Positions 14,846 to 22,404 of a stretch of 29,532 nucleotides of DNA are shown here, piece by piece. The stretch is taken from positions 1-29,532 of the IMG/VR virus record IMGVR_UViG_3300025769_000582, one strand, 5' to 3'. Each line of letters opens with the position of its first letter. Position 1 is the first letter of the stretch. The notes below the pieces were generated by a model, which was given only the letters and a program-made list of their open reading frames with translations, had not been told where the DNA came from and ran no database searches. The translations under genes and the position numbers were made by a program. The stretch comes from a virus.

Positions 14846-16410
14846 ATAGAGAAATAAAAAAGATTGCCGAACTCAAGATTGATATTGAAGACATTGAATT
14901 AGATGGCTTTGGTATTGATGTAGTCAGTTTTGTCAATGACCCAGCTATTGAAGTTGGTTTTTTACACTTTAATAAAGAAACTTTTGTTGTACCATCTGCT
15001 GGTGAAACTGAAGAAGAGTTTATTGGTCGTTGTATGTCTTCTCTCGATACAGAGTTTCCAGATGAAGATCAAAGGTTGGCCGTTTGTTACAGCTACTGGG
15101 AAAGCGATAAGCTTGAAGATGAAGAAGATAAAATACTTTTTGAAAGTTACACAGACTATCCAGAAGCAGTCAAGAGTAACGCAGAAAGAGGTATAAGATT
15201 AAATGAGGAGGTTGATAACAAATGTGCTACACAAGTCGGTAAGGTTAGAGCACAACAATTGGCCAAAGGTGAACCTATCAGTTTTGAAACTGTCAAAAGA
15301 ATGTACAGTTACCTTTCACGTGCTAAAGAATACTATAAGCCAAGTGATACTGAAGCTTGTGGTACTATTAGTTACTTACTTTGGGGTGGTGAAGAGGCAC
15401 TAAGATGGTCTGAACGTAAGATCAGACAGGTTGAAGAAATGGTAATCTTACAATGGGCCGAAGAGCATGGTGAAGAACAGAATAATGATTATATGGAAGT
15501 CGATATTAGTGATAAGTTTTCGACTGTTCAAGATATTGCGAAAGCTGTTGCTGGTCTTGATATACTGGGTAAGCTGGGTATTAGAAAAGACCAGGAAGGA
15601 GTAACCAAGTATAAGTATACTGGTCCACCAGCAGAACGTGGTTTTTGTAAAGCCTTAATGAGACTCAATAAACTCTATAGCTCAGAAGATATGGAGAAGT
15701 TGAAGAGAAAGTTGAGTATTGTGAATCCTGGCATGGGACCTGGTGGCAGAAACAGTTACGATGTATTTGCTTATAAAGGCGGAGTTAATTGCCGCCACTA
15801 TTGGTCTAAGAACCTCTTGTTTAAAGCTCCAGGTAGTAACAGAGTCTTGATGTTAAATCAAGGTCCAGCCGAAGGTGATGCTGGTAAATCAAATAACAGG
15901 AACGAGCCTTCACCAACTGGAGCTGTTGGTAACAATGCTAGCTTAAAGTTCTCTATGATTGATGGTGATAAGAGGATTGTTGCAGGCCCTATGATGATTC
16001 CTAATAAGTTTATTATTAGAAAGGACCAAAATGGTGATCCTTACTATGTCTATTTTACAAAAGAGACCATACGTAAACTACAAGAAAAGTGGAGTCGTGA
16101 ACATAAGTGGAATCAAACTGATGTTAACCACGACGGTAATGTAACAGACACAAATGTTCTATTAGAACAATGGATTATTGAAACACCAGCAAATGATAAG
16201 AGCCGTGAATACTATGGTTTTTATGATTTACCAAAAGGCACATGGTTTGGTGCTTATAAGGTCAATGATGACCAGACCTGGGAAGACATTAAGTCAGGTA
16301 AACTGACAGGTTTCTCGATTGAAGGTAACTTTGTTGAGAAATCAAAGGAGAATGAGGACGTAGGAAAACTAAAACAAATCATAGATATCCTGAAAAATGT
16401 CAACGAATAA
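14842..16410 (+). CDS. XkdF-like prohead protease (S78-type)
   Basis: A 522-residue protein. The C-terminal third, from IVAGPMMIPNKFIIRKDQNG through YVYFTKETI to GFSIEGNF, follows the XkdF-like (Peptidase_S78_2) pattern. S492 in GFSIEG and H430 in DVNHDG are candidate catalytic residues. The N-terminal block IDVVSFVNDPAIEVGF and the F-I-G-R-C-M / QRLAVCYSYWE segments are typical of phage capsid-maturation proteins, and a middle block (CATQVGKVRAQQLAKGEPIS...WGG) occurs with them. The enzyme would cleave scaffold and capsid during head maturation. It lies between the tape measure and the scaffold-like gene. Its stop overlaps the start of the small membrane-protein gene. Confidence 0.75.
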   Translation: MNREIKKIAELKIDIEDIELDGFGIDVVSFVNDPAIEVGFLHFNKETFVVPSAGETEEEFIGRCMSSLDTEFPDEDQRLAVCYSYWESDKLEDEEDKILFESYTDYPEAVKSNAERGIRLNEEVDNKCATQVGKVRAQQLAKGEPISFETVKRMYSYLSRAKEYYKPSDTEACGTISYLLWGGEEALRWSERKIRQVEEMVILQWAEEHGEEQNNDYMEVDISDKFSTVQDIAKAVAGLDILGKLGIRKDQEGVTKYKYTGPPAERGFCKALMRLNKLYSSEDMEKLKRKLSIVNPGMGPGGRNSYDVFAYKGGVNCRHYWSKNLLFKAPGSNRVLMLNQGPAEGDAGKSNNRNEPSPTGAVGNNASLKFSMIDGDKRIVAGPMMIPNKFIIRKDQNGDPYYVYFTKETIRKLQEKWSREHKWNQTDVNHDGNVTDTNVLLEQWIIETPANDKSREYYGFYDLPKGTWFGAYKVNDDQTWEDIKSGKLTGFSIEGNFVEKSKENEDVGKLKQIIDILKNVNE

Positions 16411-16573
16411 TGAAGACATTGTAGCAACTACTTTTTCTTTAGGTGCTATAACTGCTTACTTAATGGAGATAGAAATTATATTAACTGTAGCTGTTTTAGC
16501 TAGTGCTCTAACCCTGAATGTATACCGTATTGTTAAAACTTGGAAAGGCGATAAAGATGCTGATAACAAATAA
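16397..16573 (+). CDS. 58-residue small membrane protein
   Basis: ATG 16397 opens a 58-codon frame ending TAA 16571-16573, overlapping the protease gene's last 14 bases. It encodes a hydrophilic N-terminus, one or two hydrophobic stretches (about 9-24 and 26-43) and a basic C-terminus (WKGDKDADNK). Such short membrane proteins are often holin or spanin-like, but nothing proves that here. It lies just before the promoter box at 16597, so it is the last gene of the tape-measure transcript. Confidence 0.5.
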   Translation: MSTNNEDIVATTFSLGAITAYLMEIEIILTVAVLASALTLNVYRIVKTWKGDKDADNK

Positions 16574-16596
16574 TTTTTGTCACTTTTCAAATTTTT

Positions 16597-16607
16597 TATA
16601 TCTTATA
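16597..16607 (+). promoter_or_regulatory. TATATCTTATA promoter of the scaffold/capsid operon
   Basis: The best-formed of the five boxes: a TTG (16577-16579) lies 19 bases upstream of TATCTTA (16599-16605), matching the Bacteroidota -33/-7 spacing. The scaffold ATG is at 16650, so this unit has a leader of about 40 bases. Confidence 0.6.
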
Positions 16608-16612
16608 ACGCA

Positions 16613-16631
16613 AGACCGTAAATCGTGGTCT
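16613..16631 (+). promoter_or_regulatory. 5' leader hairpin of the capsid mRNA
   Basis: AGACC (16613-16617) pairs with GGTCT (16627-16631), with two G-T wobble pairs inside, and is followed by seven A. It lies a few bases after the expected start site, where a stem could protect the mRNA end or affect translation. Confidence 0.35.
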
Positions 16632-16649
16632 AAAAAAATCAAAATCATC

Positions 16650-17198
16650 ATGAAAGCATCAGAAGCTATTGAAAAGATTCGAGTCCTGCTTGGCGTTGAA
16701 GACGCAGTAGAAGAGACTCAAATTCAGTTAGCAACTGCTACTTTAATTGATGGCACCGTAGTCGAAGTAGAAGGCGAGCTTGAAGTTGGCAAACCTCTTT
16801 TCGTACAGACTGAAGAAGGACCTATTCCTGCTCCAGCTGGCAAGCATCAAACAACTAATGATCTCTTGATCACTGTTGATGAAGCAGGTGTTATCACTGA
16901 AATCGTAGAAGTTGAAGCTGAAGAACCAGAAGTAGAAGTCGAGATTGAAATGGAAGCAGAGGAAGAGGTCAAAGTAGAGATGGAAGAGGAGAAGGTCAAA
17001 ATTGAAATGGCCGAAAAGTTGATCCAATTGCTCGAGCCTTACTTGAAGCAAATCGACGAAATGAAAGAGAAGATGGCCGCACAAGACGAGGTTATCGCAA
17101 AGCTCTCAAAAGAACCAGCCGCTAAACCAATTAAGCGCAATGACATTACCAACGACCGCATCAGTGCAGTTGACCGCTTGGTAAAATTCAGAAAATAA
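16650..17198 (+). CDS. Scaffold-like protein
   Basis: A 182-residue acidic protein starting at ATG 16650 (MKASEAIEKI...); an upstream in-frame ATG at 16518 would overlap the promoter and the small membrane-protein gene and is rejected. The centre (about 87-128) is almost all Glu, Val, Ala and Met, and the C-terminal 50 residues form a helix ending in basic residues, the usual layout of phage scaffolds whose C-terminus binds capsid subunits. The position between protease and major capsid supports this. It could alternatively be a small head decoration precursor. Confidence 0.65.
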   Translation: MKASEAIEKIRVLLGVEDAVEETQIQLATATLIDGTVVEVEGELEVGKPLFVQTEEGPIPAPAGKHQTTNDLLITVDEAGVITEIVEVEAEEPEVEVEIEMEAEEEVKVEMEEEKVKIEMAEKLIQLLEPYLKQIDEMKEKMAAQDEVIAKLSKEPAAKPIKRNDITNDRISAVDRLVKFRK

Positions 17199-17215
17199 AA
17201 TAAACACCAAAAATT

Positions 17216-18115
17216 ATGAGTTACGTATTAACTGACCTACAGGCATATACTGACGAGATGAGCTTTGAGTTGATCTCTAAGGCAGTATTGACCACCAATT
17301 TGATGAACTACGTTACTATCCGTAGCGGTCTTCGCGCAGGTAACGTTGCAATTAACTTACTAGACGCAGACATTTCTGTACAAGACAGAGCTTGCGGATG
17401 GGACAACAATGGTACAATGACCTTTTCACAAGTTGTTATTGACATCGCTGAAAAGCAGTCAAAGCAGGAATTGTGCCCAACAGACCTTCGCGACTACTAC
17501 TTGAGTGAGCGTTTGTCTCCATCAGCTTACGCTGAAGAAGTACCTTTCCCAGAAGTTGTTTCTAATCTTTTTGTCCAAAAGATCCGCAACTGGAACGAGA
17601 ACTACTTGGCTAACCAATTGTTTGACACTGCAGCTGCTGCATTGGCAACTGCTGGTACTTGCCCTAACCAAGTTGCAACTACTGCAGCGGTTGACGTAAA
17701 CAACGTTGTAAGCATTGTTCTTGAGTTGTTCGACGCTATCGATGAGTCTGTAAAGGACAGAGACGATTTGGTTGTCTTGATGAACCCTGCAAACTTCGCA
17801 TTATTGCGTAGAGCACTTGTTGCACAAAACTACTTCCACTACAACCAAGGTCAAGGTACTGAGGACGAATTGATCATCCCAGGTACTAACATGAAGGCTG
17901 TAAGAGTTACCTTAAACGCTCTTGATACTGAGTACGCTTCTATGATCGCTGGTCCAGCCAGAGACATGGTTGTTGGTACTGGTCTTGAGGACGACATGGA
18001 TTCTTTGCGTATCTTCTACGATCAGTCAAACGACGTAGTAAAGGTAATGGCAGCTTGGAGAATCGGGGTCAACTTTGTTGACGTTTGTAAGTTCTCTTAC
18101 TACACACCTGCATAA
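17216..18115 (+). CDS. Major capsid protein (HK97-fold, probable)
   Basis: A 299-residue protein, the right size for a compact HK97-fold shell subunit. Helix-rich N-terminus, then strands; the C-terminal 120 residues contain the P-domain-like block DLVVLMNPANFALLRRAL and the A-domain-like end. It follows the scaffold-like gene, carries no GGCC sites (unlike most neighbours), and its codon choice (GAC, AAC, TTC) looks tuned for high expression. The family is common in Bacteroidota phages. Between it and the next gene is a weak hairpin, GCTC-TTGA-GAGC at 18131-18142. Confidence 0.8.
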   Translation: MSYVLTDLQAYTDEMSFELISKAVLTTNLMNYVTIRSGLRAGNVAINLLDADISVQDRACGWDNNGTMTFSQVVIDIAEKQSKQELCPTDLRDYYLSERLSPSAYAEEVPFPEVVSNLFVQKIRNWNENYLANQLFDTAAAALATAGTCPNQVATTAAVDVNNVVSIVLELFDAIDESVKDRDDLVVLMNPANFALLRRALVAQNYFHYNQGQGTEDELIIPGTNMKAVRVTLNALDTEYASMIAGPARDMVVGTGLEDDMDSLRIFYDQSNDVVKVMAAWRIGVNFVDVCKFSYYTPA

Positions 18116-18163
18116 TCAATACCCTTAACCGCTCTTGAGAGCATAAAAATAATCCAATAAACT

Positions 18164-18685
18164 ATGGCTTGTAATATCACAGAAGGATTTACGGTGTCCT
18201 GTAAGGATTCTCAAGGGGGTATTGAGTACTTGTACATGGCAGACTTGCCATCAGGTGCTGTACCTGTAACTGATGTCGATGGAATCTTAACTGGTTTCAA
18301 TGACGCTGCAGGTGCTCCTTTGACAATCACTTTCTACAAGTTTGAAGTCCCTAAGCAGACTTCTGGCTTGACACAAACAATCAATGCAGACAACGCAGCA
18401 GGAACTGTATTCTATCAGCAAGACATCACTATGGTCTTTAATAAGATTACAGCTGATGTCAGAAATCAGATCTTGTTGTTGGCTCAAAACCCACGTATCG
18501 TTGCAGTTGTAAAAGACGGTAATGGAATCTTCCAAACTGTTGGAGCTACTCGTGGTGCTGAAGTAACTGCTGGAACTATCACTACTGGTATCGCTTATGC
18601 GGACCGTAATGGCGGTGAATTGACCGTAACTGGTCTTGAGCCAGATCCAGCTTACATCACTGACGCTGCACTTGTTGGTGAATAA
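18164..18685 (+). CDS. Probable major tail tube protein
   Basis: A 173-residue, low-charge, beta-rich protein. It begins CNITEGFTVSCKDSQGGIEY, a pattern shared by tail-tube-like proteins of Bacteroidota phages, and has the strand-rich core with TDVRNQILLLAQNPR-like helix expected of a tube fold. It is the last gene of the capsid operon, closed by the terminator at 18710-18739. Like the major capsid gene it carries no GGCC, consistent with an abundant virion protein. A small decoration protein is the alternative. Confidence 0.65.
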   Translation: MACNITEGFTVSCKDSQGGIEYLYMADLPSGAVPVTDVDGILTGFNDAAGAPLTITFYKFEVPKQTSGLTQTINADNAAGTVFYQQDITMVFNKITADVRNQILLLAQNPRIVAVVKDGNGIFQTVGATRGAEVTAGTITTGIAYADRNGGELTVTGLEPDPAYITDAALVGE

Positions 18686-18709
18686 GTAAATCTTACACAA
18701 ACTAAAAGA

Positions 18710-18739
18710 AGAGGGACCTTATAGTCCCTCTTTTTTTTT
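18710..18739 (+). terminator. Terminator of the capsid operon, shared with the end of the minus-strand gene
   Basis: AGAGGGAC (18710-18717) pairs with GTCCCTCT (18724-18731) around a six-base loop, followed by nine T. The minus-strand gene's stop codon (18719-18721) lies in the loop, so its last codons (KKKEGL) are written by the stem and the A/T run. Confidence 0.85.
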
Positions 18740-19198
18740 GAATTTAGAAACATCTACATTACTTCCACTAGTTCCTTTATATGTTTGTATTGTAAAAAAA
18801 CTATCTTTTAACATACATAACCAAGATTCAGGATATCCAAATTCTTTTAATTTATTTCTCATTTCAGTTCTTGTAAATTCTTTAGGCAATGAATTTAGAA
18901 CTTCCATTTTTTTATTGTGTTGACATTTGTTACCATGCCATTTTGCATAATTAGCTGTGGTAACAGGCCTGCTACAAACTTCACATTTTATTAGTTTATG
19001 AGCATTTCTAATGTTTTTATCTCCATTCGATTCAATAAGTTTATAAATATGCCCAGTTTCTTTATTGGCACTACCTCCTTTACTATTACGTTCAAACGCA
19101 ATAAATTCTTTTTGAGTCATTTGGCCAATCTTAGTTGCCTTAAACTCTTTAATTTCTTGTTCGGCCTTTTTAAGCCAGTCTGGTTTATTGTTTTCCAT
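18719..19198 (-). CDS. Zinc-finger-like protein paired with the AAA+ ATPase
   Basis: A 159-residue basic protein. Residues 72-94 hold C72-x2-C75, then H88, C92 and H94 (CEVCSRPVTTANYAKWHGNK, C, Q, H), a plausible zinc site like the small CxxC...WH..C modules in phage DNA-binding or HNH-associated proteins; the N-terminal 60 residues are charged and helical. I see no full HNH catalytic motif. It starts inside the stop of the AAA+ gene (shared base 19198), so the two are translated together from the promoter at 20076-20091. Probably DNA- or RNA-binding; partner of the ATPase by inference. Confidence 0.5.
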   Translation of the reverse strand: MENNKPDWLKKAEQEIKEFKATKIGQMTQKEFIAFERNSKGGSANKETGHIYKLIESNGDKNIRNAHKLIKCEVCSRPVTTANYAKWHGNKCQHNKKMEVLNSLPKEFTRTEMRNKLKEFGYPESWLCMLKDSFFTIQTYKGTSGSNVDVSKFKKKEGL

Positions 19199-20058
19199 TA
19201 GTACTTCAAGTAATCAAGTTCCCAATTATCTTTATAATCTTCTGGCTCATCAATAATCTCAAAGCCCATCTTTTGAATTGTACGAACGCTAGTTTCTTTC
19301 ATATTATTCCAGTTTTGCCATACCCAATCTAAAAGATAGATTTTGTCTTCTTCATTATCAAGCATATAAAGAGCGTTGTCATTTATGCCAGCGTCATACA
19401 ACCAACCCCACTTTTCTGATTTATTTAGTTCGATATCAAGCGGATTCATTCGACTACGGATGGCCAATAAGTGTTGAGCTCGTTGCTTTTTAGCACCTGT
19501 CATATCCTTAATACTAATTTCATCTGGCAAAATAATATTAGATGTAATCATAAAAACGAATTCATCACACGGAATTGTTAATTTACCTTCATCTTCATTA
19601 TAATAAAGTGGAAGAAGATCTTTAACACTTTCTGTAAAGTTACCAGCTGAAATCTTTTTAGAATATTCAAAAGTACGTTCTTCAATTTTAGTGTTGGTCA
19701 TATGTTTAAGCATATTAACATTTTTAGCTTCAAACATAAAATCACAATCATCAAGAACTATAACCATTCTTTGACCTTTTGGTTTGTTATGATGAAGCAA
19801 AATCAATTGACCCATAAGACCAAAAAGAGAGGTATTACCTGTTAATTCAATAAAAGGTACATTATAATTACTCAATTGTCTTTTTACATGTTCAGACTTA
19901 CCAACTCCAGGTGCTCCTGAAATCAATGTGTCAAGGTAGACCTTACGATCAAGGTTTGTTGCTCGTTTAGCTCCTCGTTTAGCTTCTTTAACAAGCCGTT
20001 CACGCCGAGCTTGGCCAGCTTGAATAGCCTCGCGTTGTTCTGTTGAGAGTTTAATCAT
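19198..20058 (-). CDS. AAA+ ATPase
   Basis: A 286-residue protein. Walker A GAPGVGKS is at 48-55, Walker B MVIVLDDCDF at 98-107 and sensor-1-like FVFMITSNI near 184-192. The N-terminal 40 residues are basic and helical. The C-terminal third is acidic. The overall layout resembles the AAA family ATPases of marine phages whose function is unknown; clamp loaders and RarA-like proteins are the nearest well-known relatives. It heads the two-gene minus-strand cassette inside the structural region, with its own promoter. Roles in DNA repair, replication or counter-defence are all possible. The ATPase call is sure; the function is not. Confidence 0.8.
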   Translation of the reverse strand: MIKLSTEQREAIQAGQARRERLVKEAKRGAKRATNLDRKVYLDTLISGAPGVGKSEHVKRQLSNYNVPFIELTGNTSLFGLMGQLILLHHNKPKGQRMVIVLDDCDFMFEAKNVNMLKHMTNTKIEERTFEYSKKISAGNFTESVKDLLPLYYNEDEGKLTIPCDEFVFMITSNIILPDEISIKDMTGAKKQRAQHLLAIRSRMNPLDIELNKSEKWGWLYDAGINDNALYMLDNEEDKIYLLDWVWQNWNNMKETSVRTIQKMGFEIIDEPEDYKDNWELDYLKY

Positions 20059-20075
20059 TTTTGTGTTGTTTTTAA

Positions 20076-20091
20076 TTACATAGCTAATATA
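20076..20091 (-). promoter_or_regulatory. Minus-strand promoter box of the AAA+/zinc-finger operon
   Basis: Minus-strand TATATTAGCTATGTAA, one base different from the box at 7408-7423. It ends 17 bases before the ATG at 20058. It lies back to back with the plus-strand box at 20161. Confidence 0.6.
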
Positions 20092-20160
20092 AGTAAAAAA
20101 TCTTAAAGTTTTACATGTATTTGCTTTTTTAACATTTACAAGTACAATTTCTATAAAAAG

Positions 20161-20171
20161 TATATCTTATA
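20161..20171 (+). promoter_or_regulatory. TATATCTTATA promoter of the portal operon
   Basis: Identical over 11 bases to the boxes at 12712 and 16597. The first ATG is at 20193, giving a short leader of roughly 20 bases. Confidence 0.55.
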
Positions 20172-20192
20172 GTAGAAAAACATCCCATTTTT

Positions 20193-20585
20193 ATGACAAT
20201 TAACATAAACGAACAGCCAAATGTCAGGTTTTTCATCAATTATGCCGCTCCTAAGTATGTAGAGTGGAGATTAAGATTGTTGAGTGAGTGGAGTAACCGG
20301 GCCATAGAGCAAGATGGTATTGTTTACACCTTAGATCTCACTTTACAAACGCCAGTTAATGAAAGATATAGTGAATTCTTTATTACACTACCTGGCAGTC
20401 AGCTTGAGGACTTTGATCTACAAGGGTGGTATAAATACTACTTAGAAGGCTCTGATGATGGTGTTGAATGGTTTGAGGTTGAAACTGGCACGGTTAAGGT
20501 CATTAATGATTCTGAGCAAAAATTAACAGAAAAACCAAAATATATTGGCCCTAATCCTGACGCAGAGGCCTACGTAATTTACTAA
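20193..20585 (+). CDS. Small structural-region protein, unknown
   Basis: A 130-residue protein, beta-rich and acidic, without membrane segments. Residues about 80-105 (LQGWYKYYLEGSDDGVEWFE) look like an immunoglobulin- or fibronectin-like strand pair as found in head or tail decoration proteins. It is the first gene after the promoter at 20161 and lies one base before the portal gene. A head decoration or portal-associated role is a guess from position. Confidence 0.5.
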   Translation: MTININEQPNVRFFINYAAPKYVEWRLRLLSEWSNRAIEQDGIVYTLDLTLQTPVNERYSEFFITLPGSQLEDFDLQGWYKYYLEGSDDGVEWFEVETGTVKVINDSEQKLTEKPKYIGPNPDAEAYVIY

Positions 20586-20586
20586 T

Positions 20587-21711
20587 ATGGAAAATAAGTA
20601 CTCATTTAAGGCCTTTAATTTTAGGAATATTGAAGTCCCTAAGATTGAAGAGCGCAAAGACAAAGATTGGGTTTCTTTTGGTGAAAAGAATCTTTATCCT
20701 GATCATTTAATCGAGATGTTTAATACCTCAGCTATTCATCATACCTGTATTCAGGCCAAAGCAGATGCTACTTATGGTGAAGGTATATTAACTTGGGGTA
20801 ACGAAGTTGTTAACAGCCACGGTGAAACAATGAATGAAGTCTTTGAAAAGGTTGTAATGGACTACAATCTTTTCGGTGGTTATAGTCTAAATGTAATCTG
20901 GAGTAAAGACGGTTCACAAATTGCTGAATATTATCACATTCCATTCAATAATATCAGAAGTGGTAAGATGAATGATGAAGACCGTGTAGATTATTACTAC
21001 TACTCAACAGATTGGAAGCAATACAGAAAGTACAAGCCAATTCAATATAGAGCCTATTCGGTCACTGATAATACTGGTGATGATGCTAGTCAGATCTACT
21101 ACTACTATGATTATACAGTAGGCCAAGATTATTATCCACTTCCACAATATGTAGCTGCCAGCAACGATATCGACATCGATGCGCGTGTAAGCCGTTTCCA
21201 CTCATCTAATTTAGCAAATGGTCTTTCACCTAGCTTGATGTTAACCTTTAGAAATGGCACACCTAGTGAAGATGAAATGGACGCTATCTGGAGAGACATC
21301 AATGATACTTTTGGTGGTGAAGAGAATGCAGGTCGTGCTTTCATCAACTTCTCAGAACCTGGTAAAGAACCAGTAGTTGAAGCAATCCAATCAGCAAATG
21401 ATGACTACTATGTTACTCTTGAAGAACGTATCTCTTCACGCATCTTAACAGCACACAGAATTACTAGTCCACTTCTTTTAGGTATTAAGGACTCTAGTGG
21501 TTTTAGCTCAAACGCTGAAGAGATCAGAGTTAGTTTTAACCATTTCTTAGGTACTGTAATTATTCCAGACCAAAAGAAACTCTTGAAATCATTTGGTAAG
21601 ATTGTCAGACAATCAGGCTTAAATGTAGAACTTAAAATCAAACAGGCAGATATTGTCTATCAGGCTGAGGAGTTGGATCTTCCTGAACAAAACATAACAA
21701 CCGAAGAGTAA
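20587..21711 (+). CDS. Portal protein
   Basis: A 374-residue protein. The N-terminal block has HTCIQAKADATYGEGI, like the 'I..+a...vGyG..' opening of portals. The central part carries Y-N-L-F-G-G-Y-S-L and Y-H-I-P-F-N-N-I-R, matching the 'D..l.GNaf..i' and 'l.p..v' portal pattern, and the C-terminal third has LEERISSRILTAHRITSPLLLG as in HK97/SPP1-type clip and stem regions. It forms the dodecameric channel used by the terminase. It is smaller than many portals. Unusually it is more than 13 kb from terL and follows the tail tube. It shares one base with the connector gene that follows. Confidence 0.75.
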   Translation: MENKYSFKAFNFRNIEVPKIEERKDKDWVSFGEKNLYPDHLIEMFNTSAIHHTCIQAKADATYGEGILTWGNEVVNSHGETMNEVFEKVVMDYNLFGGYSLNVIWSKDGSQIAEYYHIPFNNIRSGKMNDEDRVDYYYYSTDWKQYRKYKPIQYRAYSVTDNTGDDASQIYYYYDYTVGQDYYPLPQYVAASNDIDIDARVSRFHSSNLANGLSPSLMLTFRNGTPSEDEMDAIWRDINDTFGGEENAGRAFINFSEPGKEPVVEAIQSANDDYYVTLEERISSRILTAHRITSPLLLGIKDSSGFSSNAEEIRVSFNHFLGTVIIPDQKKLLKSFGKIVRQSGLNVELKIKQADIVYQAEELDLPEQNITTEE

Positions 21712-22301
21712 TGGCAACCGTATTATTAATTACAGAAGAAAGACTAAAAGGTTATACTGGGATTGATGAAAATGTCGATCCTAAAGAGCTATATCCTTTT
21801 GCCCTTCAGGCCCAAGATATTCATCTACAGCAATCTCTAGGTACCAAGCTTTATAACAGAATTAAGACTGATGTTAATAACTTTGTTGTAAGTGGAACTC
21901 CTATTGATCCAGATTACAAGACTCTACTTGATGATTATATCCAACCAACTATAGTTCACTATACTTACTATTTGGCACTACCACATATCAAGTATCGCAC
22001 TACTAACAAAGGAGTCCTCAGTGGAACAAGCGAGGTGGCCGCTGGAATAAGCCTAGATGAACTCCAATACTTAAGAAATAATATTAAACAGACTGCTCAG
22101 TTCTATGACGAGAGGTTGCGAGACTACTTGAGAGAGTGGAATGAGCTGTTTGAAGAATACACTAGTTATACTTCAAAGGACGGTATGCCGCCTAACAGAT
22201 CAACTGCTTATTATACTGGGTTGGCAATTCCAGGTAAATGGCAGAAGGGCCGAGCTTGTGATTGTGGTGAATGTGAATACTGTACAGATGAAATCTACTA
22301 A
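21711..22301 (+). CDS. Head-tail connector (DUF6712-like)
   Basis: A 196-residue protein. The helical N-terminal block (LITEERLKGYTGIDENVDPK, followed by I-H-L-Q-Q-S-L-G-T-K-L-Y) matches the DUF6712 family of small connector-like proteins in Bacteroidota phages; the internal 'ALPHIKYRTTNKGVLSGTSE' block fits too. The C-terminus ends with a cysteine cluster (C-D-C-G-E-C-E-Y-C), which could bind a metal. It directly follows the portal, as connectors usually do. Confidence 0.7.
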   Translation: MATVLLITEERLKGYTGIDENVDPKELYPFALQAQDIHLQQSLGTKLYNRIKTDVNNFVVSGTPIDPDYKTLLDDYIQPTIVHYTYYLALPHIKYRTTNKGVLSGTSEVAAGISLDELQYLRNNIKQTAQFYDERLRDYLREWNELFEEYTSYTSKDGMPPNRSTAYYTGLAIPGKWQKGRACDCGECEYCTDEIY

Positions 22302-22404
22302 GAAGACAGACAAGAATATCAAACTCTTGAAACTCTTTTTTGAGAGGGAGAGACAAAAAAAGGCTGAAAAGAGTGAGACAGTTTTAGCCAAAATTATATC
22401 TTAA
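22288..22404 (+). CDS. 38-residue basic small protein
   Basis: ATG 22288 opens a 38-codon frame to TAA 22402-22404, overlapping the connector's last 14 bases. The peptide is Lys/Glu-rich and helical (ERERQKKAEKSE). The frame ends inside the TATATCTTA box of the fibre operon. It may be a real small gene or chance coding; there is no family evidence. Confidence 0.3.
   Translation: MKSTKKTDKNIKLLKLFFERERQKKAEKSETVLAKIIS

Noticed and set aside
16518-16649. Longer start for the scaffold-like protein at 16518
   Set aside because: It would run through the promoter box and overlap the small membrane gene; ATG 16650 follows the leader naturally.
18131-18142. Hairpin GCTC-TTGA-GAGC between capsid and tail tube as a terminator
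   Set aside because: Only four base pairs and no T run; at most a weak attenuator.
22141-22287. Longer version of the 38-residue frame starting at 22141
   Set aside because: It would lie in another phase within the connector's coding region; only the part from ATG 22288 has room as a separate gene.
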